Of a stretch of DNA of 64,000 nucleotides, positions 21,243 through 30,660 are shown in pieces; the stretch's first letter is position 1; every line of letters starts with the position of its first letter. The stretch comes from Cohnella phaseoli. GTDB taxonomy: Bacteria; Bacillota; Bacilli; Paenibacillales; Paenibacillaceae. Under the pieces are notes generated by a model that saw only the letters and a program-made list of their open reading frames with translations, was not told where the DNA came from and ran no database searches. Where the stretch lies: the NCBI RefSeq assembly GCF_003386235.1, contig NZ_QRDZ01000004.1, forward strand, positions 186,001 through 250,000, read 5' to 3'. Both the position numbers and the translations under genes were made by a program.

Positions 21243-21705
21243 TAACGGTCCGGGAGACCGTTACACGAGGGAATCTGAGCGGATGACAGCCTCTAACGGT
21301 CTCGCAGACCGTTACACGAGGGAAACCGAGCAGATGCTAGCTTCTAACGGTCTCGCAGACCCTTACACGAGCGAAACCGAGCAGATGATAGCCTCTAACG
21401 GTCTCGCAGACCGTTACACGAGGGAATCTGAGCGGATGACAGCCTCTAACGGTCTCGCAGGCCGTTACACGAGCGAAACCGAGCAGATGATAGCCTCTAA
21501 CGGTCTCGCAGACCGTTACACGAGGGAATCTGAGCGGATGACAGCCTCTAACGGTCTCGCAGGCCGTTACACGAGGGAAACCGAGCAGATGCTAGCTTCT
21601 AACGGTCTCGCAGACCCTTACACGAGGGAATCCGAGCAGATGATAGCCTCTAACGGTCTCGCAGACTGTTACACGAGCTAATCCGAGCGGATGAGTGCCT
21701 CTAAG
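21243..21705. repeat. Tandem array: nine copies of a second 51-bp hairpin unit
   Basis: TAACGGTC recurs at 21243, 21294, 21345, 21396, 21447, 21498, 21549, 21600 and 21651, exactly 51 bp apart, with a degenerate tenth start near 21696. The typical unit carries the 9-bp inverted repeat TAACGGTCT and AGACCGTTA around a three-base loop, then a ~30-base linker containing GAGCRGATGA. Copies differ mainly in the right arm (ACCGTTA, ACCCTTA, GCCGTTA, CTGTTA). The sequence is unrelated to the array at 11793, but period, copy number and hairpin design are the same. A 150-codon plus-strand frame runs through it only because the period is a multiple of three; I do not regard it as a gene. Confidence 0.95.
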
Positions 21706-21734
21706 CGGTCAATAGGGAACCTTTTTCTCCGACT

Positions 21735-24488
21735 TCAGACCACCGGCGGGCTCCACAGCAGAGTCACGATCTCGCGCGGTTTGATCGGCAAGCGGACAAC
21801 GCCGTCCGAATCGGCTTCAAGCTCATGCAGCGGCTGCTCCAGAATGTTGCTGAAGCGCCAGCCGGTAGGCGATTTACCGTTGTCTCCGAGCAGCGGCCGT
21901 CCGCTGTCGGGACGCAGAACCAGCTCCGTCGCCGAGCCGGACAGGTTATACCAGCGGACGACATATTGGCCGGGGAACTCGCCGCCTTTGACGGCTGACA
22001 GCGCAAGCTGCTCGCCGCTCCAATCCAGCCAGCCGTGGACCGGAGGCAGGTCGCCGGCATGAACCTCCGTCTGTTCGGCGGTCCATGGCGTCTGGAAGGC
22101 GTACGCTTCTGCGGCCGCTTCGCAACGATCATTACGTCCGCCATACGGAATAATGGCGAACTCGACGCTTTGCGAGCCCTGACATTGCGCTTCCGGAGTA
22201 GGGAAGACGCCCCAATCTCCCAGCTCGCCTACGGCGCGCAGGAGAGTGACCGCGATCGTGCGGCGATCGTCGCCGAGTACCTCATATTCGTTCAGTCCGA
22301 TATTGGCGACGGCCAACCCGCGTGCTTCGTCGTCGAGCGCGACGAAAGCCTGCTGGTGCTGGGCGTTGCTCGGATTGATCCACTCTGCGGCCGGTTCGTT
22401 GGGCCGCTCGGCGATCTCGAATACCGAATCGACGTAATGGATGTCGGAGGAGATGCCGCTAGGGAATAGCGCCCGCAGCCGATGATCCTTAGCCTGATTG
22501 TCGAAAGAAGCAGTAATTTTCAGCGCCCGTGAGCCCTGCTCGATCGTCACTCGGGTGGAGATGACCAGCGGTACGGTCCGCTCCGAGCGTCCTGCGACGC
22601 GCCGGCTGACCGGCACGATCTTGGCTCTTTCCGACTGCAGCGAGGCATCGGCTTCCGCGGGAATTTCCCAGCGATGTACGATCTCGACGACCGTGGCTAC
22701 AGCGGTTGCGGACACGATTCGCGTCTCGGCCGTCAGATCCCGAGTTGTCAGAATCCGATTGTCCCCGTCTTGCTTAAACACGTATTCGTTGCCGATATCG
22801 CCTACGTTTTCATAGACGCACAGATTTTCGTAGACCGCTCCCGTTTCCTTGTCCGTCAGCGTCAGGCTCCCATTCGATTGGACGACAATCGAGAAATACT
22901 CGTTGCCGAGCTCATCCGCGGGCGGAATCGCAGCGGGGAGGCGCATGCCTTCGGATGCGGGCAGCCAAGCGTACGCCCGGTGTCCCATTCCCGGCACTTG
23001 CTCCGCCTTAAGCGTAACCTTGATGCGCCGGGCCATATACGGCTGCCGGAAGCGGTCGTCCGGAAGCGCGTAGCCGAACTTCACGCTCAGGTCCTCGATG
23101 TCGGCCGCGACCGGCTGCAACCTCTCGTCGACAATCACTCCGCCCGCAATGTCCAGCCGCTCCAGCTCCTCGTAGATTTCCGCCGAACGATCGTAGCCCA
23201 GCAACACTTTCGCGATTTCCAGCTCCACGACTGCCGCTCCCGAACGCGCCCCACCCGCGTAATTCATGACGACAAACGGAACGGCGGACCGCCCGGCGAA
23301 AGCGGAGGTGTCCGTCCGACCGGCAAGGAAACGTCCGCTTTCCTGCACTAGAGCTTCCGCGACGTGGCGGCTTTTCGCAAAGCGGGTCATCATCTCGGCG
23401 TGAACCTCGTCGACGCTGCAGCCGCAGATGCTGTCGTGCGGATGGTTTTGCATCAACGTTTTCCAAGCGTAATCGAGCAGCGGCCGCGGGTACTCCCGTC
23501 CAAGCAGCGCGGAGAATGCGGCGGAGGGCTCGGCGATTTTTTCCAGCAGCGCCTGACCTTTAACATTCGCCTGCTTCACATACACGCGCGCGGAGGCGGT
23601 GTTGACGAGCGTGCCCCACCCGTCGGTCCGCTGGCTGCGCAATTCCCCTTCGACTACGGTAAGCGGCTTGTCAATCGATTGTTCTACCGCCGCGACGTAT
23701 TCTGAGAAAGTACTGATCCGAAACTCGTAATCGGGATAGAGCCGACGCGCCGTATCCAGCGCCGCGGTCAAATCGGTCTGCACCGGCTGATGATCGCAGC
23801 CGTTCATGAACAGCAGCTGCGGCGTCGACGCGAAGCGCTCGACGTTGGCGAAGCGCTCCGGCCAGTAGGCGCGGGCCTCTTCGTCTCCGACGGGAATTTC
23901 CATCCCGTTGTGGTACCAGTTGGCGAACAGGATGCCGAGCACCTCGGAGCCGTCCGGAGCGCGCCAGACCATTTCCGAGAACGGGGATTCATAGGCGGCG
24001 GAATCCGCGACCGAATTGTTGAAGCCCGTCGGCTTTACGCCTCTGCCGAACACGGCGTTGCCGATGCCGGCTTGCTTAAGCAGTTGGGGCGCCTGACCCA
24101 TGTTGCCGAAAGAGTCGGGGAAATACCCGATTTTGGCGACGGGGCCGTAGACTTGCGCGTCCTTGTGTCCGATGAGCAGGTTGCGGACGTTCGCTTCGCT
24201 GCTGGTCAGAAATTCGTCCTGCAGAACGTACCAAGGTCCAATCGCGATTTTTCCCTGACGGATCAGCTCGGTCAGCCGCTCGCGGTTTTCCGGGCGCACC
24301 TGCAAATAATCCTCCAAGATGATCGTTTGTCCGTCCAGATGGAAGCTGCGAAATTGATCGTCCCGTTCAAGCGTATCCAAAAGCGTATCCATCAGGGCAA
24401 TCAAACGCGCATGATGCTTTTCGTAAGGCATATACCATTCTCTGTCCCAATGGGTATGGGGAATGACGTGGGCCACTTTTTTGCTCAT
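21735..24488 (-). CDS. Alpha-mannosidase, glycoside hydrolase family 38
   Basis: 917-residue cytoplasmic GH38 enzyme. The N-terminal HTHWDREW (residues 11-18) supplies zinc ligands. The catalytic nucleophile is Asp125 in GYFPDSFGNMGQAP. NHPHDSICGCSVDEVH, near residue 360, holds a further metal-binding histidine region. Central helices and C-terminal beta-sandwich domains follow. The length fits the MngB-like bacterial group. The start at 24488 was chosen because GGAGGTTGTTCGA precedes this ATG; an upstream in-frame ATG at 24518 lacks one. It is transcribed divergently from a GntR-family regulator gene, which likely represses it. Role: hydrolysis of alpha-mannosides, possibly derivatised ones. 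Confidence 0.94.
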   Translation of the reverse strand: MSKKVAHVIPHTHWDREWYMPYEKHHARLIALMDTLLDTLERDDQFRSFHLDGQTIILEDYLQVRPENRERLTELIRQGKIAIGPWYVLQDEFLTSSEANVRNLLIGHKDAQVYGPVAKIGYFPDSFGNMGQAPQLLKQAGIGNAVFGRGVKPTGFNNSVADSAAYESPFSEMVWRAPDGSEVLGILFANWYHNGMEIPVGDEEARAYWPERFANVERFASTPQLLFMNGCDHQPVQTDLTAALDTARRLYPDYEFRISTFSEYVAAVEQSIDKPLTVVEGELRSQRTDGWGTLVNTASARVYVKQANVKGQALLEKIAEPSAAFSALLGREYPRPLLDYAWKTLMQNHPHDSICGCSVDEVHAEMMTRFAKSRHVAEALVQESGRFLAGRTDTSAFAGRSAVPFVVMNYAGGARSGAAVVELEIAKVLLGYDRSAEIYEELERLDIAGGVIVDERLQPVAADIEDLSVKFGYALPDDRFRQPYMARRIKVTLKAEQVPGMGHRAYAWLPASEGMRLPAAIPPADELGNEYFSIVVQSNGSLTLTDKETGAVYENLCVYENVGDIGNEYVFKQDGDNRILTTRDLTAETRIVSATAVATVVEIVHRWEIPAEADASLQSERAKIVPVSRRVAGRSERTVPLVISTRVTIEQGSRALKITASFDNQAKDHRLRALFPSGISSDIHYVDSVFEIAERPNEPAAEWINPSNAQHQQAFVALDDEARGLAVANIGLNEYEVLGDDRRTIAVTLLRAVGELGDWGVFPTPEAQCQGSQSVEFAIIPYGGRNDRCEAAAEAYAFQTPWTAEQTEVHAGDLPPVHGWLDWSGEQLALSAVKGGEFPGQYVVRWYNLSGSATELVLRPDSGRPLLGDNGKSPTGWRFSNILEQPLHELEADSDGVVRLPIKPREIVTLLWSPPVV

Positions 24489-24511
24489 TCGAACAACCTC
24501 CATATAACGAA

Positions 24512-24615
24512 TATACAAGTTTGGTATAACGTGTTATAGTGAATAGTAATAGAAATTATACGTGGAGTAAACAATCGAAGTCGGATTTTTGAAGATAAAG
24601 TTGTATATTTGTATT
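24512..24615. promoter_or_regulatory. Divergent promoter/operator region between mannosidase and GntR-type regulator
   Basis: AraR-like half-sites occur on both sides: TATACAA (24512-24518), TTGTATA (24601-24607) and TTGTATT (24609-24615). TATAAC and GTTATA form an inverted repeat at 24525-24538. A TATAAT on the minus strand (about 24556-24561) could be the mannosidase -10. The paired, widely spaced TTGTAY words fit looping repression by an AraR-type dimer. This is inferred from similarity to the TTGTAC half-site of AraR boxes. Confidence 0.4.
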
Positions 24616-24641
24616 GTCTTGTGGAATGGAGCGAGCAGAAA

Positions 24642-25769
24642 ATGAGCGGAACGAAACGAACGCCCTTATCCGAGCAGGTGCGAGCCTATGTACTGGACCA
24701 AATCCGGGCGGGCAAATGGCGGGAAGGAAGCCGACTGCCGTCGGAAAATCAATTGTGCAAGCAGTTTGACGTCAGCCGGATCACGATCCGGGGAGCGATG
24801 GACAAGCTGGTCGAGGAGGGAATCGTTTATCGGATTCAGGGAAGAGGCTCATTCGTTTCCCGCGCCGAGGAGGGTGGGGAGCCGATCCGTTATGCCGGAC
24901 GGCCTGCTGAGCACCGGGGGCCCCAGCTTGTCGCCGTACTTATTCCAAGGCTGCGGGGATTGCTGATGACGCGGCTGGTCGAAGGCATCGAGAAGGCGCT
25001 TGAAGGCTCGCCTTGCCGGATAATGCTGATGACAACGGGAGATTCGCAGAAGCGGGAGGAAGAGAAGCTCAAGGAAGCGCTCGCCGCGGGAGCGAAGGGA
25101 ATCATCGTCTATCCGTCGGACGGGCAGACCTATAACGAGGCGATGCTGAGGCTGTCGCTGGACCGTTATCCGATCGTCGTGATCGATCGCTATTTGCGCG
25201 GGGTGGAGACGAACTGCGTCTGCTCCGATCATTATGCCGGCGCTTATGAAGCGACGGAGCATTTGCTGCGGCTCGGACATCGCCGGATCGCTTTCGTGAC
25301 GTCGCCGTACAGCGGAACGACCAGTCTGGAGGAGCGGCTGGAGGGTTATAGGCAAGCGCTGAACGATTACGGCGTCATGTTCGATCGGGGACGGGTGATC
25401 GAAAGCGCGGAGCCCGAGCGGCTTGGCGCGTTTCTGAACGATCAGCCCGACCTGACCGCGCTGTTTGCCGCCAACGAGGAGATCGGCCTTATCGCGATGC
25501 GGATGGCCGAAGCTTGCGGAAAATCGGTTCCGCAGCATTTGTCCGTCATTTTCTTCGACGATTACGATCATTCCCAGTATGCTCGCATTCCGCCCACCTG
25601 CGTCGCGCAGCAAGGCGAGGAGATCGGCGTGCAGGCGGGGCGAAGATTGCTTTCCTTGATCGGCGATCCGCTCCAGGATCGAGCGATGCTTCGCGTGCCG
25701 ACGAAGCTCATCGTCCGTGCCTCCTCTGCGGAGCCGCCGGACGGGATCACTCCGGCGGCGATTAAGTAG
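24642..25769 (+). CDS. GntR-family transcriptional regulator with LacI-type sensor domain (AraR-like)
   Basis: 375 residues. The N-terminal ~75 residues are a GntR winged helix: LSEQVRAYVLDQI, GSRLPSENQLCKQFDVSRITIRGAMDKLVEEGIV and the wing GRGSFVS. From about residue 95 to the end it is a periplasmic-binding-protein-like sensor of the LacI/GalR type (LIPRLRG…, IDRYLRGVETNCVCSDHYAGAYEATEHLLRLGHRRIAFV). This combination is that of AraR, a repressor released by a sugar. ATG at 24642 gives a standard N-terminus. Divergent from the GH38 gene, it most likely controls that gene and itself. The inducer is unknown, with mannose or a mannoside plausible from context. Confidence 0.92.
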   Translation: MSGTKRTPLSEQVRAYVLDQIRAGKWREGSRLPSENQLCKQFDVSRITIRGAMDKLVEEGIVYRIQGRGSFVSRAEEGGEPIRYAGRPAEHRGPQLVAVLIPRLRGLLMTRLVEGIEKALEGSPCRIMLMTTGDSQKREEEKLKEALAAGAKGIIVYPSDGQTYNEAMLRLSLDRYPIVVIDRYLRGVETNCVCSDHYAGAYEATEHLLRLGHRRIAFVTSPYSGTTSLEERLEGYRQALNDYGVMFDRGRVIESAEPERLGAFLNDQPDLTALFAANEEIGLIAMRMAEACGKSVPQHLSVIFFDDYDHSQYARIPPTCVAQQGEEIGVQAGRRLLSLIGDPLQDRAMLRVPTKLIVRASSAEPPDGITPAAIK

Positions 25770-25855
25770 TATTAGTCGTGTACGGTTTGCGACGGCTCGC
25801 GCATACTCGTGCCGGGCAGTGAAAGACAGGCGTTAACTTGAAAGGACGAAGTGTC

Positions 25856-27334
25856 TTGGAACCTGAAAAGATGATTAGCTCCACCTCGAAGTGGGTATCC
25901 CGACTTCTCGCGGTGTGCGGTTTCGGTTTGTTCGCCTGGATGCTGTGGTATTCTTCTGCCAATGCGAGCTCTTATTTCGAATCGGGAAGGACCGCCGCGG
26001 TGCTCCTGACGGGAGGGGCGGCCGTAGTCCTGCTGCTGCTTCTCTTCGCCGCTACGCGGTATTTGGGGAGGGGAGTCTTTCTAGCTGCGGTGCTCTCCAT
26101 TGCAATCGGCGCAAGGCTGATATGGATTTTTACCGTCGATACACAGCCCGTATCGGATTTTCTCGATATGCATTCGGGGGCATTAAGCGCCGCTTCCGGA
26201 GATTTTTCGTTCGGAACGAACGATTACTTTACCCGGTGGGGATACCAGATCGGTTTTGCGCTCTACGAGGCGTTCATCATTACGCTGTTCGGTACGGATC
26301 CGATCGTGTTGAAGGTGTTTAACGTGTTGTTTCAGGCCGGTACGGCAATCCTCGTCTATTTGTCGACGGCCCGCGCGTTCAGCGAAACGGGCGGAAGGGC
26401 GGCGGCGTTGCTGTATGCCGTATACGTACCGAACATAATGATGTGCTCGGTGCTGACCAACCAGCATATCTCCGTTTTTTTCTTTTTTCTTGGCGTCTAT
26501 ATGATCATTCACCGGGGCTTGGCCGGTAAGTGGGATTGGCTCGCAGTCGGGCTTTGTTTCGGATTCGCTCATTTGATGAGGCCGTTGGGCGGTTTTTTCC
26601 TAGTCGGCCTAGTCGCTTACATCGTGTTGTTTAAGCTGCTGCCGAGTATCAGGGAGAGGAAGTGGGGCGCGCTGGCTGCCAGAACGGCCGGGGCGATCGC
26701 CGTCTATCTCCTCGTCCAGCAGCTCGCCAGCTTCGCCCTTGTGCAAACGGGGGTTACAGCTTCCCCGTTGTCGAACCAGGAGCCGTACTGGAAGTTCATG
26801 ATCGGCCTTAACCCGGATACGAACGGAGGCTGGTCGTATGACGATACGGTGTATGTGCTGCAATTTCCGCAAGGAGAGGAAAGGAATGGAGCGGAGCTGG
26901 AGCTGCTTAAGCAGCGTCTGACCGATAAGCGGCAGGTCGGGGAGCTGTTTCTCAGCAAAGCGAGGTCGATGTGGGGGGCGGAAGATTCGGCTGCAATGTG
27001 GAGTATCCAGGATCAGGTTCGGCCGGAGCTGCAGAAAAGATTGATTCAGATAGAACGGATTCAATACGTGCTGCTGGCGCAATTCGCCTTAATCGCCGCG
27101 GGAGTGATGGCCTACCGGGGGGCAAGTGCGGAAGCATCGATGTTTATGCTGCTGCTGCTCGGCTATGCGGCGCTTCATATTGTCATCGAAATGCAGACCC
27201 GGTACCGGATCGATATTTTTCCATGCGTGTTCATTCTGCAAAGCTTCGGGGCGACTGTGCTGCTGAATTCGTTCAAGCGATGGCGGAAGACGCAAGTCAA
27301 GTTCCGTCCGTCCGGTCTTGAGCGAGGCTTGTAG
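25856..27334 (+). CDS. Multi-spanning membrane glycosyltransferase-like protein (GT-C fold)
   Basis: About 492 residues with roughly ten hydrophobic segments. The first extracytoplasmic loop contains DTQPVSDFLDMH, consistent with the acidic motif of lipid-phosphate-sugar dependent GT-C enzymes (PMT/ArnT-like, GT39/GT83 group). A larger extracytoplasmic part lies around residues 300-400, and MQTRYRIDIFPC is near the C-terminus. TTG at 25856 was chosen with AAAGGACG seven bases upstream; TTG at 25838 and ATG at 25871 are alternatives. It stands alone between the GntR gene and an ABC transporter. It probably transfers a sugar from a lipid carrier to a cell-envelope acceptor. Acceptor and sugar are unknown. 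Confidence 0.75.
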   Translation: MEPEKMISSTSKWVSRLLAVCGFGLFAWMLWYSSANASSYFESGRTAAVLLTGGAAVVLLLLLFAATRYLGRGVFLAAVLSIAIGARLIWIFTVDTQPVSDFLDMHSGALSAASGDFSFGTNDYFTRWGYQIGFALYEAFIITLFGTDPIVLKVFNVLFQAGTAILVYLSTARAFSETGGRAAALLYAVYVPNIMMCSVLTNQHISVFFFFLGVYMIIHRGLAGKWDWLAVGLCFGFAHLMRPLGGFFLVGLVAYIVLFKLLPSIRERKWGALAARTAGAIAVYLLVQQLASFALVQTGVTASPLSNQEPYWKFMIGLNPDTNGGWSYDDTVYVLQFPQGEERNGAELELLKQRLTDKRQVGELFLSKARSMWGAEDSAAMWSIQDQVRPELQKRLIQIERIQYVLLAQFALIAAGVMAYRGASAEASMFMLLLLGYAALHIVIEMQTRYRIDIFPCVFILQSFGATVLLNSFKRWRKTQVKFRPSGLERGL

Positions 27335-27373
27335 AAGAGGCGGGGAACAATCCTTCACGTCTGATGCCGGACC

Positions 27374-27406
27374 TGTCACAAGAATGTAAGAAGCGATAGG
27401 TATAAT
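27374..27406 (+). promoter_or_regulatory. Promoter of the ABC transporter/two-component operon
   Basis: A clear -10, TATAAT, lies at 27401-27406, 42 bp before the ATPase gene, with no good -35. Just upstream TGTCACAAGA (27374) and TGTAAGAAGC (27385) form an imperfect direct repeat with 11-bp spacing, as OmpR-type regulators use. Autoregulation by the operon's own response regulator is a reasonable guess. Confidence 0.45.
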
Positions 27407-27447
27407 ACAGACTAATAAACCTCTTAATAAGTCTGGAGTGTACCGGA

Positions 27448-28125
27448 ATGATCTTGCTGCAAACGAAGGAGTTAACGAAAATATACGGACGGGAGCCGAA
27501 TCTCGTTAAAGCGCTGGACGGCGTGTCGATGGAAGTGCGGGAAGGCGAGTTCGTCGCGATCGTCGGCAGCTCGGGAAGCGGGAAGTCGACGCTTCTTCAC
27601 ATGCTCGGCGGGCTGGACCGTCCCACGAGCGGCGAGGTGCATATCGGAGGAAAATCGCTGTTCGAGATGAACGACGACGAGCTTACCGTATTCCGCAGGC
27701 GCAAAATCGGCTTCGTGTTCCAGCAGTACAACCTGGTGCCGATTCTGAACGTCTACGAGAATATCGTGCTGCCGATCGAGCTGGACGGCAACGCCGTCGA
27801 TAAGACGTACTTGGAGCATATCGTCAAGACGTTGGGCCTTGCGCAGAAGCTGGACAGCTTGCCCGGAGAGCTGTCGGGAGGACAGCAGCAGCGGGTCGCC
27901 ATCGCCCGCGCGTTGGCGACGAAGCCGTCGATCGTGTTGGCGGACGAGCCGACGGGGAATCTGGACAGCCGCACGAGCCAGGAAGTGATCGGGCTGCTGA
28001 AGGTGACGAGCAAGCAGTTTAACCAGACGATCGTCATGATTACCCACAGCGAGGAGATTGCGCAGTTGGCCGACACCGTTGTCCGGATTGGAGACGGCCT
28101 CATCGTCGGGGGGATGCGGACATGA
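27448..28125 (+). CDS. ABC transporter ATP-binding protein (LolD/MacB/BceA type)
   Basis: 225-residue ATPase. Walker A GSSGSGKST lies near residues 39-47. The Q-loop is in FQQYNLVP, the signature is LSGGQQQRVAIARAL, Walker B is IVLADEP followed by TGNLD, and the H-loop is in MITHSEEIA. Size and the TGNLD extension are those of ATPases that drive FtsX-type permeases and not of sugar importers, so it should not be taken as the missing ATPase of the CUT1 systems. It overlaps the permease gene by four bases. With the two-component genes downstream it forms a likely envelope-stress or peptide-resistance module. Confidence 0.95.
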   Translation: MILLQTKELTKIYGREPNLVKALDGVSMEVREGEFVAIVGSSGSGKSTLLHMLGGLDRPTSGEVHIGGKSLFEMNDDELTVFRRRKIGFVFQQYNLVPILNVYENIVLPIELDGNAVDKTYLEHIVKTLGLAQKLDSLPGELSGGQQQRVAIARALATKPSIVLADEPTGNLDSRTSQEVIGLLKVTSKQFNQTIVMITHSEEIAQLADTVVRIGDGLIVGGMRT

Positions 28126-30611
28126 TGTTCCCGAACGGCAACAAGGCTGCGATAGACAAGCTGATTAAGCGGAGCTTAAGGGCGAATCGTTCAAGAAACC
28201 GTTACATCGTGCTGGCGATCGTCCTGACCACTTGGCTCATTGCGTCCGTGTTCAGCATCGGGATGAGCTACGTGCAATCCTTCGAGGCGCAAGCGCAAAA
28301 AATGCTGGGAACGAAAGCGGACGCGATACTGGCAAGCCCGACGAACGAGCAGTTGGAGCGGCTTAAAGGTTTGGCTGACGTGGGCGAGATCGGGGTGGAG
28401 ATCGTCGTTGCGCGTTGGGTTCCGGAGGAAGCGGACGATGCTCTCGCGGCGTCCTTCAGTTGGTTGGACGATGCGGAATGGAGCCGGATGAAGTCGCCGC
28501 TCTGGGGCCCGAGCGCGAACGGATACCCGGACGAGCGGAACGAGGCGATCGTTCCGACCTGGATTTTGGATGAGCTGGGCCTTGAAGAGCCTCAGAAGGG
28601 GATGACCGTACCTCTGACCTACTCCGTCCGTCCCCCGGATGGTGGCGAGCCGATCGAGCGTACGGAGCCGTTTACCCTGAGCGGTTGGTATATCGATTAC
28701 CCGCATTTGCTGGGGCGTTCGGGAACGATTGTCGTTTCCAAGGCTTTCGCGGACGAGATTCGGGGAGGAACCGGGCTCGGTCCGGATGCGGCCGCATCCG
28801 TCTCGTTCAAGAACGGGAAAACGGTCGAAGCTGCGATCCAGCGAACAGAGGAAGCGTTGGCGCTGGACGAGAAGCAGCCGCTTGAACCGGTGCGCGGAGC
28901 GGCGAGCGATCCCGGGGACAGAGGATGGACATACGCGGGAATGGCGGGGATGAGCGCCTTCGTTATGTTCAGCGGCTATTTGCTGATCTTTAATGTGTTT
29001 TACGTTTCCGTCTCCACGGATACGAAGCAGTACGGCTTGCTGAAAACGATCGGCGCCACGCAGAGGCAAATCAGGAGGCTTGTCCGGGGACAGGCCAATT
29101 GGCTGGCGCTGATCGGAATTCCGCTTGGACTTGCCGCCGGAGCGATCACGTCGCTCGTCGCGGTGCCGATGGCGCTCGCGACGTTCACGCTTGAAACCGG
29201 AGTCGAAATTTCGTTTCATCCGGCCATCTTCGTCGGTGCGGCACTCTTCGCTTGGCTGACGACGATGGCCGGGAGCCGGAAGCCGGCCCGGATCGCCGGA
29301 CGGATTTCTCCGATCGAAGCCTCGAAATATGTACGGGCTTCCAGGAAGCGGGGCCGGGGCGGAGCCAAGCTGTATCGCATGGCGCTGCGCAACCTGTTCC
29401 GCGACAAGAAGAGGGCGGCGACGGTGTTCCTGTCGCTGTTCCTGGGCATGACGACGTTCCTGACGGTCAATACGCTTGTGCTCAGCATGGACACCGACAA
29501 CTTCGTCGACACTTACGTCGGCAACGACTTCGAGATCGAGAACGAAACGTTCAGTTTTCGCTATGAAGGCGAAGCGAGGCCCATTCTGACAGAGTCGCTC
29601 ATCCGCCGAATCGCCGAGCTGGACGGAGTGACGGATGTCCGGGCGACTTACGTGCAGAGAGCTTACATGCCGTATTCAGCCGACGTGTTCGGCAAATATA
29701 TGGATGAGATGGCCGCGCAGAGAGGCTTTATGAGGCCTTCCGATGAGGAGCTGTCTTCGAACCGGGAAGGTTTTGCCGGCTTTGCGGTCGGTCTGGACAC
29801 CCGTGACGTGCAGGAGCTGAACAAGGAGCTGGGGACGCCGATCGACCTCAAGCGGTTCGAGAAAGGCGAGATCGCCTTGTTGAACACGCCGGACGTAGAG
29901 CAAGGAGCTCGCGTTACGCTTGGTGTGCCGGGCGGCTCCGCCGAACGGGAGTTCGAGATCGGGGGGAGCGTCCCCGACCGATATGGAATTCCTTTCGGCG
30001 GTTTTGCTCCGAATGTATACGTGAGCAAGCAAGCGATGCTTAAGTGGCTTGGCGAAGAGCCTACGGCGTATCGGCTGGCCATACAGGCCGATGAGAAGCG
30101 ACATTCGCTCATTCAGGAGCAGCTCGAACGGCTGATCGCGGACGAACGCGAGCTGAAGCTGTCTTCCAAGCTGGATTGGGCGGAGCAGCTCGAATCCGCC
30201 AAAATCGTTTTCTACATTTTGGGCGGAGCCGTAACGTTAATATTGGCCTTCATCGGCATCTTGAACTTCATTAGCACGATGCTGACGAGCGTCATCGTTC
30301 GCCGGCAGGAATTCGCGGTTATGGAAAGCGTCGGCATGACGAGCAAGCAGCTACGCAAACTGCTATTATGGGAAGGAACGGGCTATGCGGCTATTTCGCT
30401 CCTGCTCGTCTCGACGCTTGGTACGACGATCAGCTACGGCGCGTTCGTCCTGTTCAGTCAAGAAGCGGATTACGCGATCTATACGTTCCCGGTCGTGCCC
30501 TTATTGATCGCGTTTGCGCTTATTCTTGCAGCTTGCTGGAGCGTGCCTTTGATCGCTTACGGCAGATTCCGGACAACGAGCATCGTAGAACGATTGCGGG
30601 AAACAGGCTGA
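28122..30611 (+). CDS. ABC transporter permease with two FtsX domains
   Basis: 829 residues. It has an N-terminal transmembrane helix (about 29-50), a ~210-residue extracytoplasmic region, three helices with the first FtsX-like core (TKQYGLLKTIGATQRQIRRLV), then a second half. The second half begins with a helix near residue 435 (AATVFLSLFLGMTTFLTVNTL), has another ~230-residue extracytoplasmic region, and ends with three helices and the FtsX signature EFAVMESVGMTSKQLRKLLLWEG. This eight-helix duplicated layout is used by lipoprotein-, peptide- or stress-related exporters. It is coupled to the ATPase gene by overlap and followed by a regulator and kinase. The transported molecule is unknown. 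Confidence 0.92.
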   Translation: MMFPNGNKAAIDKLIKRSLRANRSRNRYIVLAIVLTTWLIASVFSIGMSYVQSFEAQAQKMLGTKADAILASPTNEQLERLKGLADVGEIGVEIVVARWVPEEADDALAASFSWLDDAEWSRMKSPLWGPSANGYPDERNEAIVPTWILDELGLEEPQKGMTVPLTYSVRPPDGGEPIERTEPFTLSGWYIDYPHLLGRSGTIVVSKAFADEIRGGTGLGPDAAASVSFKNGKTVEAAIQRTEEALALDEKQPLEPVRGAASDPGDRGWTYAGMAGMSAFVMFSGYLLIFNVFYVSVSTDTKQYGLLKTIGATQRQIRRLVRGQANWLALIGIPLGLAAGAITSLVAVPMALATFTLETGVEISFHPAIFVGAALFAWLTTMAGSRKPARIAGRISPIEASKYVRASRKRGRGGAKLYRMALRNLFRDKKRAATVFLSLFLGMTTFLTVNTLVLSMDTDNFVDTYVGNDFEIENETFSFRYEGEARPILTESLIRRIAELDGVTDVRATYVQRAYMPYSADVFGKYMDEMAAQRGFMRPSDEELSSNREGFAGFAVGLDTRDVQELNKELGTPIDLKRFEKGEIALLNTPDVEQGARVTLGVPGGSAEREFEIGGSVPDRYGIPFGGFAPNVYVSKQAMLKWLGEEPTAYRLAIQADEKRHSLIQEQLERLIADERELKLSSKLDWAEQLESAKIVFYILGGAVTLILAFIGILNFISTMLTSVIVRRQEFAVMESVGMTSKQLRKLLLWEGTGYAAISLLLVSTLGTTISYGAFVLFSQEADYAIYTFPVVPLLIAFALILAACWSVPLIAYGRFRTTSIVERLRETG

Positions 30612-30660
30612 GTCGGCGGGATAAGCGAACTTGGGACGAAATGAGGGAGGAGGCGAACCC

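Noticed and set aside
21229..21681. 150-codon plus-strand frame through the second array
   Set aside because: Periodicity explains it; the start has no Shine-Dalgarno sequence and the product is an unrecognised 17-residue repeat.
27448..28125. Missing ATPase for the sugar importers
   Set aside because: Size and motifs are those of LolD/MacB-type ATPases coupled to FtsX permeases; it lacks the C-terminal regulatory domain of MsmX/MalK.
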